Below are positions 45,484-55,219 of a DNA stretch of 64,000 nucleotides, piece after piece; positions within the stretch are counted from its first letter, which is position 1, and each line of letters starts with the position of its first letter. The DNA comes from Paenibacillus pasadenensis. GTDB lineage: Bacteria > Bacillota > Bacilli > Paenibacillales > Paenibacillaceae. Position numbers and translations under genes: made by a program. The stretch lies in contig NZ_JAMBOT010000004.1 in NCBI RefSeq assembly GCF_023715725.1, positions 186,001 to 250,000 of the forward strand, given 5' to 3'. The notes under the pieces are model-generated. The model was not told the origin of the DNA, searched no databases, and saw nothing but the letters and a program-made list of their open reading frames with translations.

Positions 45484-46458
45484 CTAGCATATCCGCCGAA
45501 ACGACTCCTCCGCTTTCGGATGGGAGCCGCCAGCGCGCCGGATATGCTCATAAAAGCTTGAGGCAAATTTGAACGTATGGCCGAAATCCCAGTCGGCCTC
45601 GCGGTAGCTGCGGCTCCAATATTCCGCTTCGGCCGGCAACAGCTGCGAGCGGAGCGCTACCTGCAGCGGCAGCTTGTCCACTGGAGAATGCAGCGGCAGC
45701 AGCTCTTGCTCCGTCATGTTGCGGCTGGCTCGCAGCACTTCGGCAAGAACAAGCCAGGCGGACAGGCCTTTTCGCCGCTGTTCCGTCAATTCAAGATCGT
45801 GCAACACATTCAGCGCATGGGAGAACGTTAGCAGATGTCCGATCAGATCATGATGAGCCTCCGCTCGATAAATCACATTGAAGCGGCTCAGCTCATTCAG
45901 CACAAATCGGGACAGTTCTGACGGCTCTTCAAAATGGCTTCGCTCCGCGTCCGTGACCAGGCTTGGCTTGAGCCCCTTCACCTGCTTCGTTGTTAATCCC
46001 AGCCAAGATCGGCCCGGAATCGTTGAGCGGAAGGAGCAAATCAAATCGGCCAGATCTTGCACGAGCGAACGCGGTATGTTATCTTCCAGCAGCGCAATCG
46101 CCTGAAGGCTCAGGGCGGCATAAATTACGTTATGCCCAACCCAGTGAAGCTCTCCGATCCCCTCGTCCAAAGCCTCCGCAATTAACGTCTTCGCTTCCTC
46201 AACCGTTACAAGTCTCCCTGCCTTATCTGTGTAAAAATGATCGGGAATTCCGTGCGTTACGGCCATTTCTTCCGCCTGAACGAGCATCGCATCGCGGGCA
46301 ACGGCTGTTAATTGTCCGCTATTCGCCCATAGTACAGCTGAAATCGCAGCCGCGCCGTAATGGGCATGCCAGATGTCGCCGGTCAGCGCGCGCGACGAGG
46401 CAATTGCGCGGACGCCGTAGAGGAGCAAGCCTAAATTCCGGTCGTCATATCGCTGCAC
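45484..46458 (-). CDS. Unrecognised His-rich helical protein coupled to uvrC
   Basis: A 324-residue protein that I cannot assign. It looks all-helical and soluble. Three similar histidine patches stand out: IWHAHYGAAAISAVL (about 29-43), ELHWVGHNVIYAALSL (about 103-118) and EAHHDLIGHLLTFSHAL (about 200-216). Their spacing is loosely reminiscent of questin-oxidase-like (AflY) proteins, but this is weak. It starts with GTG, six bases after GAGGAG that is part of the end of uvrC (3-bp gap), so it is translated with uvrC. No terminator of its own was seen before repeat copy A. Confidence 0.7.
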   Translation of the reverse strand: MQRYDDRNLGLLLYGVRAIASSRALTGDIWHAHYGAAAISAVLWANSGQLTAVARDAMLVQAEEMAVTHGIPDHFYTDKAGRLVTVEEAKTLIAEALDEGIGELHWVGHNVIYAALSLQAIALLEDNIPRSLVQDLADLICSFRSTIPGRSWLGLTTKQVKGLKPSLVTDAERSHFEEPSELSRFVLNELSRFNVIYRAEAHHDLIGHLLTFSHALNVLHDLELTEQRRKGLSAWLVLAEVLRASRNMTEQELLPLHSPVDKLPLQVALRSQLLPAEAEYWSRSYREADWDFGHTFKFASSFYEHIRRAGGSHPKAEESFRRIC

Positions 46459-46461
46459 AGC

Positions 46462-48405
46462 CTACTCCTCCTTCAGAGCTTCGACGATTCGTTCGGCCAG
46501 CTTCTCGCCAATGCCGAGCGGACGGAAATCCTCCACCGACGCTTCACGAATTTTTTTGAGCGAGCCGAAATGTTTGAGCAGCTGTTTGCGCCGCTTCTCC
46601 CCGATGCCGGAAATGGAATCGAGCCGGGACTCCACCATCGATTTGCCGCGCTGCTCGCGGTGAAACGATATGGCGAAGCGGTGAACCTCCTCCTGAATGC
46701 GCTGCAGCAGATAAAATTCCTGGCTGTCGCGCGGCAGTGCAATCGGCTCCGGCGGATCGCCGACCATCAGCTGAGCTGTTTTATGCTTGGCATCCTTGAC
46801 GAGGCCGCATACGGGCACGCTCAGGCCAAGCTCGTTTTCGAGAATATCGATTGCGGCGCTAATCTGCCCTTTGCCGCCGTCCACAACGATCAGATCGGGC
46901 AGCGCCAGCCCTTCCTTGAGCACGCGCTCGTACCGGCGGCGGACGACCTCTCGCATTGTCTCGTAGTCATCCGGTCCCTGCACGGTACGGACCTTGTACT
47001 TCCGGTACTCCTTTTTGTCCGGCTTGCCGTCCGTGAACACAACCATCGCCGACACCGGATTCGTCCCTTGAATGTTGGAATTGTCAAATGCCTCGATGCG
47101 GCGTATATCCGTCATCCCGAGATAAGAGGCCAGCCCGCTCGAAGCTTTGACGCTGCGCTCTTCATCGCGCTCGATCAGCTTAAATTTCTCGTCGAGCGCC
47201 ACTTTAGCGTTGTCGACCGCCATGGAGACAACATCGCGCTTGCGCCCGCGCTGCGGCATATGCACCTTCACCTTCAGCCAGCCTTGCAGCGAGGAGCGAA
47301 GCTCTTCCGCCGCCGATCCCGGCGCGGGGCCGGAATCTGCATCTTCCGAAGCAGCTCTCTCCGCTTGTCCCATATCAGCTCCCTCAGCAGACAGACCAGC
47401 TGCTTCAGCTTCAACCGTATGCACAGCTCCAGCTTGCGCTGCCTGTCCGGCAGCAGCTAATGCAGCAGCGGCCAATTCCGGCAGCGGCAGCAAAATCTCC
47501 TTCGGCAGCGCCGGATTGTCGCTGTAATACTGAGTGACGAACGTCATGAAATCGTCGTACGCCTCCCCGTAATAAGGGAAAGACGTTGTGCGCCGCTCAA
47601 TCAGCTTGCCGCTGCGCATGTACAGAATTTGCACGCACATCCAGCCCTTATCGGTGGCGTAGCCAAACACGTCGCGGTCCAGCGCATCGGACAGCGTAAT
47701 TTTCTGCTTCTCCATAACCGCGTCAATCGCCTGAATCTGGTCGCGGAATTCCTTAGCCCGCTCGAACTCCATCGCCTCCGCCGCCTCGCCCATTTTCCGC
47801 TGCAGCTCCGCCTTCACTTCATCCTGGCCGCCGTTCAGAAAACGGGCAATTTCCTGCACCATTGACTCGTACGTGGCGGGCTCCACCTCGAATTCGCAAG
47901 GCGCAATACACTGGCCAAGATGATAGTACAGGCATACTTTGTCCGGCAGCGTGTTGCATTTTCGCAGCGGGTACAGCCGGTCCAGCAGCTTTTTGGTCTG
48001 CTGCGCCGCGAAGGCATTTGGATAAGGGCCAAAATACTTGCCCTTGTCCTTCACAATCCGCCTCGTCACTTCCAGCTTTGGATGTTTCTCGTTTGTGATT
48101 TTAATGTAAGGAAACGTTTTGTCGTCCTTAAGCAGCACATTATAACGCGGATGGTACTGCTTGATGAGGTTGCACTCCAGAATGAGCGCTTCCATATTGC
48201 TGCCCGTTACAATATATTCAAAGTCCCGTATTTCCGAAACGAGACGTTGGGTTTTTCCGTTATGGGTTCCGTTAAAATACGAGCGGACCCGGTTTTTGAG
48301 CACCTTTGCCTTGCCTACGTAGATGATGGTGCCTTCTTTATTTTTCATAAGATAACAGCCCGGCTGGTCGGGCAAAAGCGCCAGCTTGTCCTTGATCGGG
48401 TCCAT
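46462..48405 (-). CDS. uvrC: Excinuclease ABC subunit C
   Basis: A 647-residue nucleotide-excision repair nuclease that cuts on both sides of the lesion with UvrAB. The N-terminal GIY-YIG domain shows [19 protein letters not shown]; a UVR domain ([15 protein letters not shown]) contacts UvrB; the RNase H-like domain has [20 protein letters not shown] and IVVDGGKGQ; the C-terminus has two helix-hairpin-helix motifs ([30 protein letters not shown]). An Ala/Glu-rich insert of about 60 residues lies at about 310-372. I start at 48405, with GGAGG 11 bases upstream. Confidence 0.95.
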   Translation of the reverse strand: MDPIKDKLALLPDQPGCYLMKNKEGTIIYVGKAKVLKNRVRSYFNGTHNGKTQRLVSEIRDFEYIVTGSNMEALILECNLIKQYHPRYNVLLKDDKTFPYIKITNEKHPKLEVTRRIVKDKGKYFGPYPNAFAAQQTKKLLDRLYPLRKCNTLPDKVCLYYHLGQCIAPCEFEVEPATYESMVQEIARFLNGGQDEVKAELQRKMGEAAEAMEFERAKEFRDQIQAIDAVMEKQKITLSDALDRDVFGYATDKGWMCVQILYMRSGKLIERRTTSFPYYGEAYDDFMTFVTQYYSDNPALPKEILLPLPELAAAALAAAGQAAQAGAVHTVEAEAAGLSAEGADMGQAERAASEDADSGPAPGSAAEELRSSLQGWLKVKVHMPQRGRKRDVVSMAVDNAKVALDEKFKLIERDEERSVKASSGLASYLGMTDIRRIEAFDNSNIQGTNPVSAMVVFTDGKPDKKEYRKYKVRTVQGPDDYETMREVVRRRYERVLKEGLALPDLIVVDGGKGQISAAIDILENELGLSVPVCGLVKDAKHKTAQLMVGDPPEPIALPRDSQEFYLLQRIQEEVHRFAISFHREQRGKSMVESRLDSISGIGEKRRKQLLKHFGSLKKIREASVEDFRPLGIGEKLAERIVEALKEE

Positions 48406-48559
48406 CGCCTGGAAGGCCTCCTCTCCGCGGCCCGCGGCGAAAATCCGCATGGAGCCGTATCTTCTATTGTAACATAGCAGGGGAAGCCTGGGCAGTTATC
48501 CATGGAAGGAGAACGGCTCGCAATCGGTTTCATTTTAAGCCGGACAACCAAAATTCGCC

Positions 48560-48589
48560 TTTACATAACTTCTGGACTCTGGGTATACT
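48560..48589 (+). promoter_or_regulatory. Promoter of the 50-residue membrane peptide gene
   Basis: TTTACA (48560-48565) and TATACT (48584-48589), spacer 18 nt. Confidence 0.6.
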
Positions 48590-48682
48590 AGTATAAGTTG
48601 TCACGAAAGCGACTGTTCCTTTTGAACCGTACATCGTCACCACAAGGCTGGGACAGCGATTATGAAACGAGGAGGACGCATT

Positions 48683-48835
48683 ATGGAGAACGTCAACGTC
48701 AGAGATCCGCGCGAGCATGTGAATGAGGAACCGCGCGACGATCTGAAGGACCTTATGTTCGGATTCGGCGGAATGCTCGGATTCATGACCGTAGCCTACA
48801 TTATTATGGTCATTGTTAAATATATGATGGACTAA
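48683..48835 (+). CDS. Small single-helix membrane protein (50 aa)
   Basis: An ATG with GAGGAGG seven to eight bases upstream opens a 50-codon frame ending in TAA. The first 23 residues are charged (MENVNVRDPREHV...), then a hydrophobic helix runs from about 26 to 46 (FGFGGMLGFMTVAYIIMVIV), ending KYMMD. A promoter precedes it and a strong terminator follows, so it is very likely expressed. Function unknown; no family recognised. Confidence 0.75.
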   Translation: MENVNVRDPREHVNEEPRDDLKDLMFGFGGMLGFMTVAYIIMVIVKYMMD

Positions 48836-48843
48836 ATTACAGA

Positions 48844-48878
48844 AGATGCTCCCTGATTAACCAGGCGGCATCTTTTTT
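48844..48878 (+). terminator. Terminator of the 50-residue membrane peptide gene
   Basis: AGATGC...CCTG / CAGG...GCATCT stem followed by TTTTTT. Confidence 0.9.
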
Positions 48879-48929
48879 CGTTGCAACTATACGATCGCGC
48901 TAGCCAATGTCAGCATAATAAATAATAAC

Positions 48930-48973
48930 AAAAAACCTCAACCCCGCTTTAAAAGCGAAGTTGAGGCTTTTTG
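48930..48973 (-). terminator. Terminator of the sulfate operon
   Basis: GCCTCAACTTCGCTTTT / AAAGCGGGGTTGAGG stem on the minus strand with TTTTTT, just past yezD. Confidence 0.88.
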
Positions 48974-48981
48974 TGCATGGG

Positions 48982-49170
48982 CTAGGAAGAGCTCGAAGCC
49001 GCCTGCTGTTTGGTCAGCGAGGCTGCGTCGAAGCGTTTGCGCTCCGTGCGGTCAATCTGCACAATGCGGCCGTCATGTACCGTGATCAGTACGGAGCCAT
49101 ATTCCAAGCCGTTAACCTGATCCGCGATCCGATCCAGCCACGCTTCATCCAATTCTACAGGTTTAGCCAT
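48982..49170 (-). CDS. yezD: YezD-family small protein (DUF2292)
   Basis: A 62-residue protein with the DUF2292 core WLDRIADQVNGLEYGSVLIT and VHDGRIVQIDRTERKRF. YezD proteins are repeatedly found with sulfate-assimilation genes, as here 3 bp after cysW. The role is unknown; the short basic core could bind nucleic acid or a partner protein. Confidence 0.85.
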   Translation of the reverse strand: MAKPVELDEAWLDRIADQVNGLEYGSVLITVHDGRIVQIDRTERKRFDAASLTKQQAASSSS

Positions 49171-49173
49171 ACG

Positions 49174-50070
49174 TTATCCCTCCCGATCTTCGTTCCGCTG
49201 TGCGGTTTTCCATTCAACCAGACTTTTGGCCCCAAGCGTAAGCAGTGCCAGCAGCATCAGCAGCGACGCCGCGGCAAAAGAGGCTGAAAATTGATATTCG
49301 TTATACAAAATTTCCACATGCAGCGGCAATGTGTTCGTTTCCCCCCGGATGTGCCCGGATACAACCGACACGGCGCCGAATTCGCCCATGGCGCGGGCGT
49401 TGCAGAGCACAAGCCCGTACAGCAGCCCCCATTTGATATTCGGAAGGGTTACGCTCCAGAAAATACGGAAGCCTTTGGCGCCAAGCGTCGCCGCAGCTTC
49501 TTCCTCCAAAGTGCCCTGCGCCTGCATCAGCGGGATGAGCTCTCTTGCAACAAACGGGAACGTAACAAACATCGTCGCCAAAATAATGCCCGGAGTTGCA
49601 AATACAACTTGCAAGCCGCGGTCATCGAGCCAAGGCCCAAGATAACCTTGCGCGCCGAACAGCAGCAAAAACATAAATCCTGCAATAACCGGCGACACCG
49701 AAAACGGCAGGTCAATCAGGCTCAGCAGCAGATTTTTGCCACGGAAGGAGAACTTGGCGATGAGCCACGAGGCTGCGATGCCAAAAATCGCATTCAGCGG
49801 CACTGCGATGGCAGCCACCAGAAGCGTAAGCTTCAGAGCGGATACGGCGTCAGGATCAGTAAGCGCGCTGATGTACACGTCCCAGCCGCGTTTCAAGCCT
49901 TCGACAAATACGGTAACGAGCGGCAGCAGCACGACGACCGTCAGAAACAGGACGGCGATGCCGATCAGCAGCCATTTGACGGCGCGCGGCTCGGTTGTCG
50001 GAGTTGTCCGGCTGCGGTCGGCAGCCGGATCGGCTTTTGTTGCACGCGAGGTTGCAATTCCTCCAGCCAT
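49174..50070 (-). CDS. cysW: Sulfate ABC transporter permease CysW
   Basis: A 298-residue permease with six hydrophobic segments and the EAA-like loop LEEEAAATLGAKGFRIFWSVTLP. DLPFSVSPVIAGFMFLLLFG and NARAMGEFGAVSVVSGHIRG are typical CysW marks. I start at 50070, where GGAGG is seven bases upstream. It forms the membrane channel with CysT for sulfate or thiosulfate import. Confidence 0.92.
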   Translation of the reverse strand: MAGGIATSRATKADPAADRSRTTPTTEPRAVKWLLIGIAVLFLTVVVLLPLVTVFVEGLKRGWDVYISALTDPDAVSALKLTLLVAAIAVPLNAIFGIAASWLIAKFSFRGKNLLLSLIDLPFSVSPVIAGFMFLLLFGAQGYLGPWLDDRGLQVVFATPGIILATMFVTFPFVARELIPLMQAQGTLEEEAAATLGAKGFRIFWSVTLPNIKWGLLYGLVLCNARAMGEFGAVSVVSGHIRGETNTLPLHVEILYNEYQFSASFAAASLLMLLALLTLGAKSLVEWKTAQRNEDREG

Positions 50071-50081
50071 GCGGTCGCCTC

Positions 50082-50915
50082 CTATTCCGCCAGCGTGCGC
50101 TTGCCGGCGCGCCACTGAATGTAGTTGATGACAAGCAGCATGGCAAAGGACATCAGCAGCAGCACAACGGCAATCGCTGTTGCCTGCTCTAGCTCGAACG
50201 ATTCCAGCCGGGTCATGATGAGCAGCGGCGCTATTTCGGTTTTCATCGGCATGTTGCCCGAGATGAACACAACGGAGCCATATTCGCCGATGCCTCTTGC
50301 AAACGCCAGCGCAAAGCCGGTAAGCAGCGCCGGGGTCAGCTCCGGCAGCACAACCCGGAAGATTGTGCGCCAGCGCCCTGCTCCCAGCATAACCGCTGCT
50401 TCCTCCACTTCTTTATCCATATCCTCCAGCACCGGCTGAACGGTCCGCACGATAAATGGAAGACCGATAAAAATCAGCGCGATCGTAATGCCAAGCGGCG
50501 TAAAGGCCACCTTAAGCCCGAGCGGCTCCAGCCATTTGCCGATCCAGCCGTTTGGCGCATAAATTGCGGTCAGCGCCACGCCGGCAACGGCGGTCGGTAG
50601 CGCAAACGGCAGATCAACGAGGCTGTCGAGCAGTCTTTTGCCAGGAAAGCGGTAACGTACGAGCACCCATGCCACGATCATGCCGAAGACGACGTTGACG
50701 AGCGCCGCGGCGAGCGAGGTCAGCAGGCTGATTTTGTAGGAAGCCAGCACGCGGGGGCCGGTCACGGTGGACCAGAATCCCCCCCAGCTGAGCTCCATCG
50801 TTTTCAGAAAAATGCAGGACAGCGGAATCAGTACGATAATGCCGAGATAAAACACGGTAATACCCATTGTCAAGCCGAAGCCGGGAAGAACGCTGCGGGA
50901 CCGGGAACCTTTCAT
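50082..50915 (-). CDS. cysT: Sulfate ABC transporter permease CysT
   Basis: A 277-residue permease with six hydrophobic segments, the EAA-like loop [42 protein letters not shown] and [16 protein letters not shown]. It is encoded 11 bp before cysW and 42 bp after the binding protein gene. Confidence 0.92.
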   Translation of the reverse strand: MKGSRSRSVLPGFGLTMGITVFYLGIIVLIPLSCIFLKTMELSWGGFWSTVTGPRVLASYKISLLTSLAAALVNVVFGMIVAWVLVRYRFPGKRLLDSLVDLPFALPTAVAGVALTAIYAPNGWIGKWLEPLGLKVAFTPLGITIALIFIGLPFIVRTVQPVLEDMDKEVEEAAVMLGAGRWRTIFRVVLPELTPALLTGFALAFARGIGEYGSVVFISGNMPMKTEIAPLLIMTRLESFELEQATAIAVVLLLMSFAMLLVINYIQWRAGKRTLAE

Positions 50916-50957
50916 GTGAGGTCAGCTCCTGTCGGGAAATTAATCGGCAGCCCCAGC

Positions 50958-52088
50958 TTATTTGGAGCCCGGCGTATAGATTTCGTCAAACGTTCCGCCT
51001 TCGGCAAAGTGTTTCTTTTGCGCCTCGGCCCAGCCGCCGAAATCTTTGTCAATTTGCAGCAGTTCCAGCTCTTTAAATTTGTCTTTGTACTGCGCCGCAA
51101 TATCGGGATTGATTGGACGGTAGAAGTTTTCGGCGGCGATTTTTTGCCCCTCTTCGCTGTACAGATACTTCAGATACTCCTCGGCCACCTCACGGGTGCC
51201 TTTATCGTCAACAACCTTATCCACCACAGCTACCGGAGGCTCCGCCAAAATGCTGAGCGAAGGATACACAATCTCGAATTTATCGCCAAGCTCTTTCTGG
51301 GACAGGAAAGCTTCGTTCTCCCAAGCCAGCAGCACGTCGCCGATGCCGCGTTCCGTGAACGTCGTCGTGGAGCCGCGCGCCCCGGAATCAAGCACGGGAA
51401 CGTTTTGGAACAGCTTTTTGACGAATTCCTTCGTTTTGGCTTCGTCGCCGCCGTCCTGTTTCTGAGCGTAGCCCCATGCAGCCAAGTAGTTCCAGCGCGC
51501 TCCGCCAGAGGTTTTCGGATTCGGAGTAATAACCTCTACGCCCGGTTTAATCAGATCGCCCCAGTCTTTAATGCCTTTGGGATTGCCTTTGCGAACAAGG
51601 AATACGATGGTGGATGTGTACGGGGCGCTGTTGGATTCGAATTTGGTGCTCCAATCCTTATTCAGCAGGCCGTTTTCGGCAATGGCGTCAATGTCGTAGC
51701 CCAGAGCGAGCGTCACCACGTCCGCTTTCAACCCGCCAATAACGGATAGAGACTGTTTGCCGGAGCCGCCATGCGATTGTTTGATCGTAACCTCTTGGCC
51801 GGCTTTTTCCTTCCAGTACTTGGCGAAAGCGGCATTGAACGATTCGTACAGCTCGCGGGTAGGATCGTAGGATACGTTGAGCAGTTCAACCGGTTCCTTT
51901 GAAGCCGGCTTGGGGTCTCCTCCAGCATTGTTCGCCGCATTTGCAGCTGTGTTCTCGGAAGGAGCATTCGTTGGCGATGCGTTGTTGGAGCTGTTGTTTC
52001 CGGAGCCGCAGGCCGTCAGGCCAAATGCGAGCGAAGCGGTAAGAAGCAGGACAGGAAGCTTGCGAAGGCTGTTTTTTGTCTGTGTCAT
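50958..52088 (-). CDS. Sulfate-binding lipoprotein
   Basis: A 376-residue binding protein with a lipobox LTAC (lipid-attached Cys27) and a Ser/Asn/Ala-rich linker. The ligand-binding core has [24 protein letters not shown] and [14 protein letters not shown], the signature of Sbp/CysP sulfate-binding proteins. It feeds CysT-CysW. AAGGGGTG precedes the ATG. No cysA ATPase follows in this operon. Confidence 0.92.
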   Translation of the reverse strand: MTQTKNSLRKLPVLLLTASLAFGLTACGSGNNSSNNASPTNAPSENTAANAANNAGGDPKPASKEPVELLNVSYDPTRELYESFNAAFAKYWKEKAGQEVTIKQSHGGSGKQSLSVIGGLKADVVTLALGYDIDAIAENGLLNKDWSTKFESNSAPYTSTIVFLVRKGNPKGIKDWGDLIKPGVEVITPNPKTSGGARWNYLAAWGYAQKQDGGDEAKTKEFVKKLFQNVPVLDSGARGSTTTFTERGIGDVLLAWENEAFLSQKELGDKFEIVYPSLSILAEPPVAVVDKVVDDKGTREVAEEYLKYLYSEEGQKIAAENFYRPINPDIAAQYKDKFKELELLQIDKDFGGWAEAQKKHFAEGGTFDEIYTPGSK

Positions 52089-52184
52089 TTAAATACACAC
52101 CCCTTGGCTTATTTAGGTCCGCTCATACCGGTGGTCCGGAAACAAGTCGATAATTCCTAGTTGTTTAGTTGGTTTATGCCACAA

Positions 52185-52214
52185 ATCATACCAGTCTATT
52201 CCTATAGGTGTCAA
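52185..52214 (-). promoter_or_regulatory. Promoter of the sulfate operon
   Basis: TTGACA (52209-52214) and TATGAT (52185-52190), spacer 18 nt, minus strand. The spacer holds TATAGGAATAGA, which resembles part of a CymR-type site. A dyad TATAAG / CTTATA lies upstream at about 52242-52258. Confidence 0.75.
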
Positions 52215-52295
52215 CGGGTTTTTTCATCTGATTTTATTAAGCGTATAAGAGATGCTTATATTACGTTTGCTCCCCTCATTTTTTACGTAAAAAAA

Positions 52296-52327
52296 CAAAA
52301 AAAAACCCAGCTCGCTGAGCCGGGCTT
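52296..52327 (-). terminator. Terminator of dnaI
   Basis: GCCCGGCTCAG / GAGCTGGG stem on the minus strand followed by a long T-run; 13 bp past dnaI. Confidence 0.88.
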
Positions 52328-52339
52328 CATTCAAGTCAG

Positions 52340-53314
52340 TTACTCTTCGCTGCCGGTTTCCTTACGTCCGCGCTTGTTGGTGCCTTTAACTAACACCACA
52401 TCGACAAACGGACGAATCCGGTCCATGATGCGCCGTCCCTTGTGATATTCCTCCCCGTCCTTGCTGGTGAAGCTGAAATGCTGCTCCAGATCGTCCAGCA
52501 TATGGTTCGAGGTGTAAAAGGTCGGTTTGCGCTCCATCCGGTAGTTTAGAATGGACCCCATCACATGGTCGCGCACCCACGGGCTTAAATTCTCCGCGCC
52601 GATGTCGTCAAAAACGAGAATGTCAGCCTCTTTCATCAGGTCGATCGTTTCCTTGAGCCGCGCGGGCTCGCCGAACATCGCCTTGAGATCCTCCACAAAA
52701 TCCGGCATGTATACAATGACGCCAGAATAGCCGATTTTGGCCAGCTCGCCGAGCAGGTAGCCCATGAGGAACGTTTTGCCGGTGCCAAACGTACCGGTCA
52801 AATACAGCCCCTCCGGCTGGAGTCCGCCTTCCTTCGTACGCCGGATGTACTCTAGCACCTTCATTACGGCTGGAGAGCGCGAGCGGTCCTTCATCAATAT
52901 CTCGTCCGCGGAATAGGCATTCGCCAGCGTCTTTTCACTCACGTAAAAGCTACGGATGCGGGAGCGAATCGCTTCCTCGTTGCGTCGGGCAATGAACTTG
53001 CGGCAGGCCGTTTTGCGGTCAATTAGCCGCAGCTCCCCGGCAGAGGAATCCGCCGATAGAAGCGTGTAATGCCCTTGAAAATCGTTCGGACATTGATCCA
53101 AGCCGGGACATTCGGTGCAGTTGCGATGCTCCCGAACGTACTGGTACACCAGATTGGAGTTGCGGCGCAGCATATCCTCGTCCAGCTCAGGATGCTGCTC
53201 CCGCAGCTTGCGCACTTTGGGATCGTTCATCAGCTCATTCAGCTGCTCCGCCGCACGGGCACGAATCTTGTTCCCGCCCGGCATTGTTTTTAACAGGTCG
53301 CGCAGAGATTCCAT
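52340..53314 (-). CDS. dnaI: Primosomal helicase loader DnaI
   Basis: A 324-residue AAA+ ATPase that loads the replicative helicase at oriC and restart sites. The N-terminal zinc region has CTECPGLDQCPNDFQGHY and a further Cys; the AAA+ core (from about 165) has Walker A GTFGTGKT, Walker B ILVFDDIG and the sensor loop PTFYTSNHML. AAGGAGGAGAGG precedes the ATG. It follows dnaB by about 120 bp in the usual Bacillus-type order. Confidence 0.94.
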   Translation of the reverse strand: MESLRDLLKTMPGGNKIRARAAEQLNELMNDPKVRKLREQHPELDEDMLRRNSNLVYQYVREHRNCTECPGLDQCPNDFQGHYTLLSADSSAGELRLIDRKTACRKFIARRNEEAIRSRIRSFYVSEKTLANAYSADEILMKDRSRSPAVMKVLEYIRRTKEGGLQPEGLYLTGTFGTGKTFLMGYLLGELAKIGYSGVIVYMPDFVEDLKAMFGEPARLKETIDLMKEADILVFDDIGAENLSPWVRDHVMGSILNYRMERKPTFYTSNHMLDDLEQHFSFTSKDGEEYHKGRRIMDRIRPFVDVVLVKGTNKRGRKETGSEE

Positions 53315-53434
53315 CTGCCCTCTCCTCCTTATTCCACCAATTGCCGCAGTTCGGCAACTTTGGCCCTTCTTAAGGGCGTTTGTTTCCCTTATATCCGACA
53401 GTTCTGCCGTTTGAGCGCGTCCCTTTCAACGAGC

Positions 53435-54961
53435 CTACCTGCCGTCCAGCTTCCGGGCGAGCTTGCGCATTTCCTCCAGCTCCTCGTCCGAAATCTCCTG
53501 ATCCGTGGAGGCGTCCTCTCCGGCAACCGGCAGCACCGGCTTGCGCGGGACTCCGTTCTGGCCGCGGCGGTATCCGCCGCCGCTCCGCGTCGTACCGCCT
53601 GAGGCTGCCGCCCGGCCGCTTCCGGTGCGCGTTCCGCCGCTCTCGCCCTGCGCTTCCTTAGATCGTTCCATCTCCTGCTGGCTGCGCACGTACAGCACTG
53701 CCTTCTCGAACTCGTCCACCTGCTGCACAAGCATATTGGAGGCGATCGCCTCAATAAACGTTTTGGTTACCCTGGACGTTCCCTTCATGCCAAACACATA
53801 GTGCACCAGCACGTTGATGACAGGAGCCGGCAGCCGGTAGTGAAGATCGATCCGTTCAAACTGCCGCTCGATCCAGTCGGGCACTGCGCCGGGGAAAAAG
53901 CGGCGCACGAACCGTGTATGCGGTTCGTTGCGCATCAGCATATTGTACTGCTGAATATCGCAGCGCCCCGCCAGCTGAGCCGGAACCGGCAAATAATGCT
54001 CCGCTTGCACGCCATGCTCCGCCAGCTCCGGCTCGGCCTCCTCCTGCAGCTTGGCGGTGCCGGCCCGGCGGTCCGTCTCGCGCTTGCGGTCGAGCCGGTA
54101 CAGCTGAGCCGCCTTCAGCTGCAGCTCGTCGGTTTGCAGTCCGCCGCGGTTGTCGAAGGCGTTATCCTCGTCGAGCAGACGGCAAAGGTCTGCCGCCGAC
54201 AGATCATACTTGTAAGCGATATAGTTAAGCTGTGCGAGCGCGTCCTTGTCGCCGCGCAGTCTTTCCACATAAGAACGGTTGGCCGAGCCTCGCGGAAACC
54301 GGTACAGAATCTCTCCGTACTCAATGCCCGCGCCCGGCTGCTGGGCAGGCGGCGGCGTTTGGCGGACAGGAGCGGTTTCTTCCAGCGCCTGCTCCAATTC
54401 GGCGTCAACGGCGGCGCTGAGACGAAACAGCTCATAAAACGGCATGGAAATATTTTCACGCTGCAAATCATGCTGAGCCAGCTCGTCCGGCTCCCGCCGG
54501 AATAAAGAATCCTGCAGGGCGACAACGCCGTACTTGCCCACCTTGTCCCGGAGCAGCATGCTCAGATGCTGATTGCGGAAAAACTCCGCCGGCGACAGCG
54601 GCGCATGCAGCTCGTATTCGTACACAACTTCCTCCTGCCCCGGCAAGTAAAGCCGGCAAGTCGTCATCAGGCCGAGCGCCTCCAGCACGGAGGCGCTGCG
54701 CGCCAGCTCGCCTCGTCCAGCTTCATTCATATCGAGACCAAGACCGAGCAGCAGGCGGCGCTGCGTATCGAGAGCCGAATATCCGCTAAAGCCTTCTGCC
54801 ACCTGATAATAGAGCAGCTGATATAACGAGGAGGCGGACGCCCCGGTCATCGGCTGATAAATGAGGGTCAGCATCCGCTGGTTAAGCGGGCTGAGCGAGA
54901 AGCTCCGGTAGACGCAAAACCTGTGGTGCTCCGTAAAATCAAGCTTTCTCCCGATGCGCAT
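53435..54961 (-). CDS. dnaB: Replication initiation and membrane attachment protein DnaB
   Basis: A 508-residue DnaB/DnaD-family protein. The N-terminal winged-helix region (1-120) shows LNQRMLTLIYQPMTGASASSLY and ALDTQRRLLLGLGLDMNEAG. A Pro/Gln-rich linker (around 245-260) leads to further helical parts and the C-terminal DnaD-like domain with INVLVHYVFGMK, followed by a low-complexity Gly/Arg tail. I start at 54961, after AAAGGAGG. In Bacillus, DnaB with DnaD and DnaI loads the helicase and anchors origins to the membrane. Confidence 0.92.
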   Translation of the reverse strand: MRIGRKLDFTEHHRFCVYRSFSLSPLNQRMLTLIYQPMTGASASSLYQLLYYQVAEGFSGYSALDTQRRLLLGLGLDMNEAGRGELARSASVLEALGLMTTCRLYLPGQEEVVYEYELHAPLSPAEFFRNQHLSMLLRDKVGKYGVVALQDSLFRREPDELAQHDLQRENISMPFYELFRLSAAVDAELEQALEETAPVRQTPPPAQQPGAGIEYGEILYRFPRGSANRSYVERLRGDKDALAQLNYIAYKYDLSAADLCRLLDEDNAFDNRGGLQTDELQLKAAQLYRLDRKRETDRRAGTAKLQEEAEPELAEHGVQAEHYLPVPAQLAGRCDIQQYNMLMRNEPHTRFVRRFFPGAVPDWIERQFERIDLHYRLPAPVINVLVHYVFGMKGTSRVTKTFIEAIASNMLVQQVDEFEKAVLYVRSQQEMERSKEAQGESGGTRTGSGRAAASGGTTRSGGGYRRGQNGVPRKPVLPVAGEDASTDQEISDEELEEMRKLARKLDGR

Positions 54962-55134
54962 GGAGCATCCGTCCTCCTTTCGTGTTTGGTATTTTACCCG
55001 TCCTATCAGTGTATCATAGCGAAGCCGCAACCGACAGCATTCGTCATCGGAAAACGCCCGGAACCCGCTGGCAATTCGGCTGCGCCTCGCTCCAGATCCG
55101 GGTCTGCGGCACATGCGAAACTATGTTCGGCCGC
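54962..55134. other. Intergenic region upstream of dnaB
   Basis: About 170 bp with no credible ORF on either strand. A TATGAT-like -10 for dnaB may lie near 55013-55018 on the minus strand, with no clear -35. Confidence 0.3.
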
Positions 55135-55187
55135 CAAGAAAAAAAGAAGCGGCGCGCTTCGCCAAGTCGCTCGCCCGGAGCTTCTTC
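55135..55187 (-). terminator. Terminator of yuiB
   Basis: GAAGAAGC / GCTTCTT closes an imperfect GC-rich stem on the minus strand, followed by TTTTTTTCTTGG. Confidence 0.7.
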
Positions 55188-55219
55188 ACGCAAGCACGCC
55201 GCATGCTGGGCGCTGCTTT

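Noticed and set aside
53801..54505. A 234-codon plus-strand frame
   Set aside because: Antisense to dnaB, low-complexity Arg/Leu composition and no start signal.
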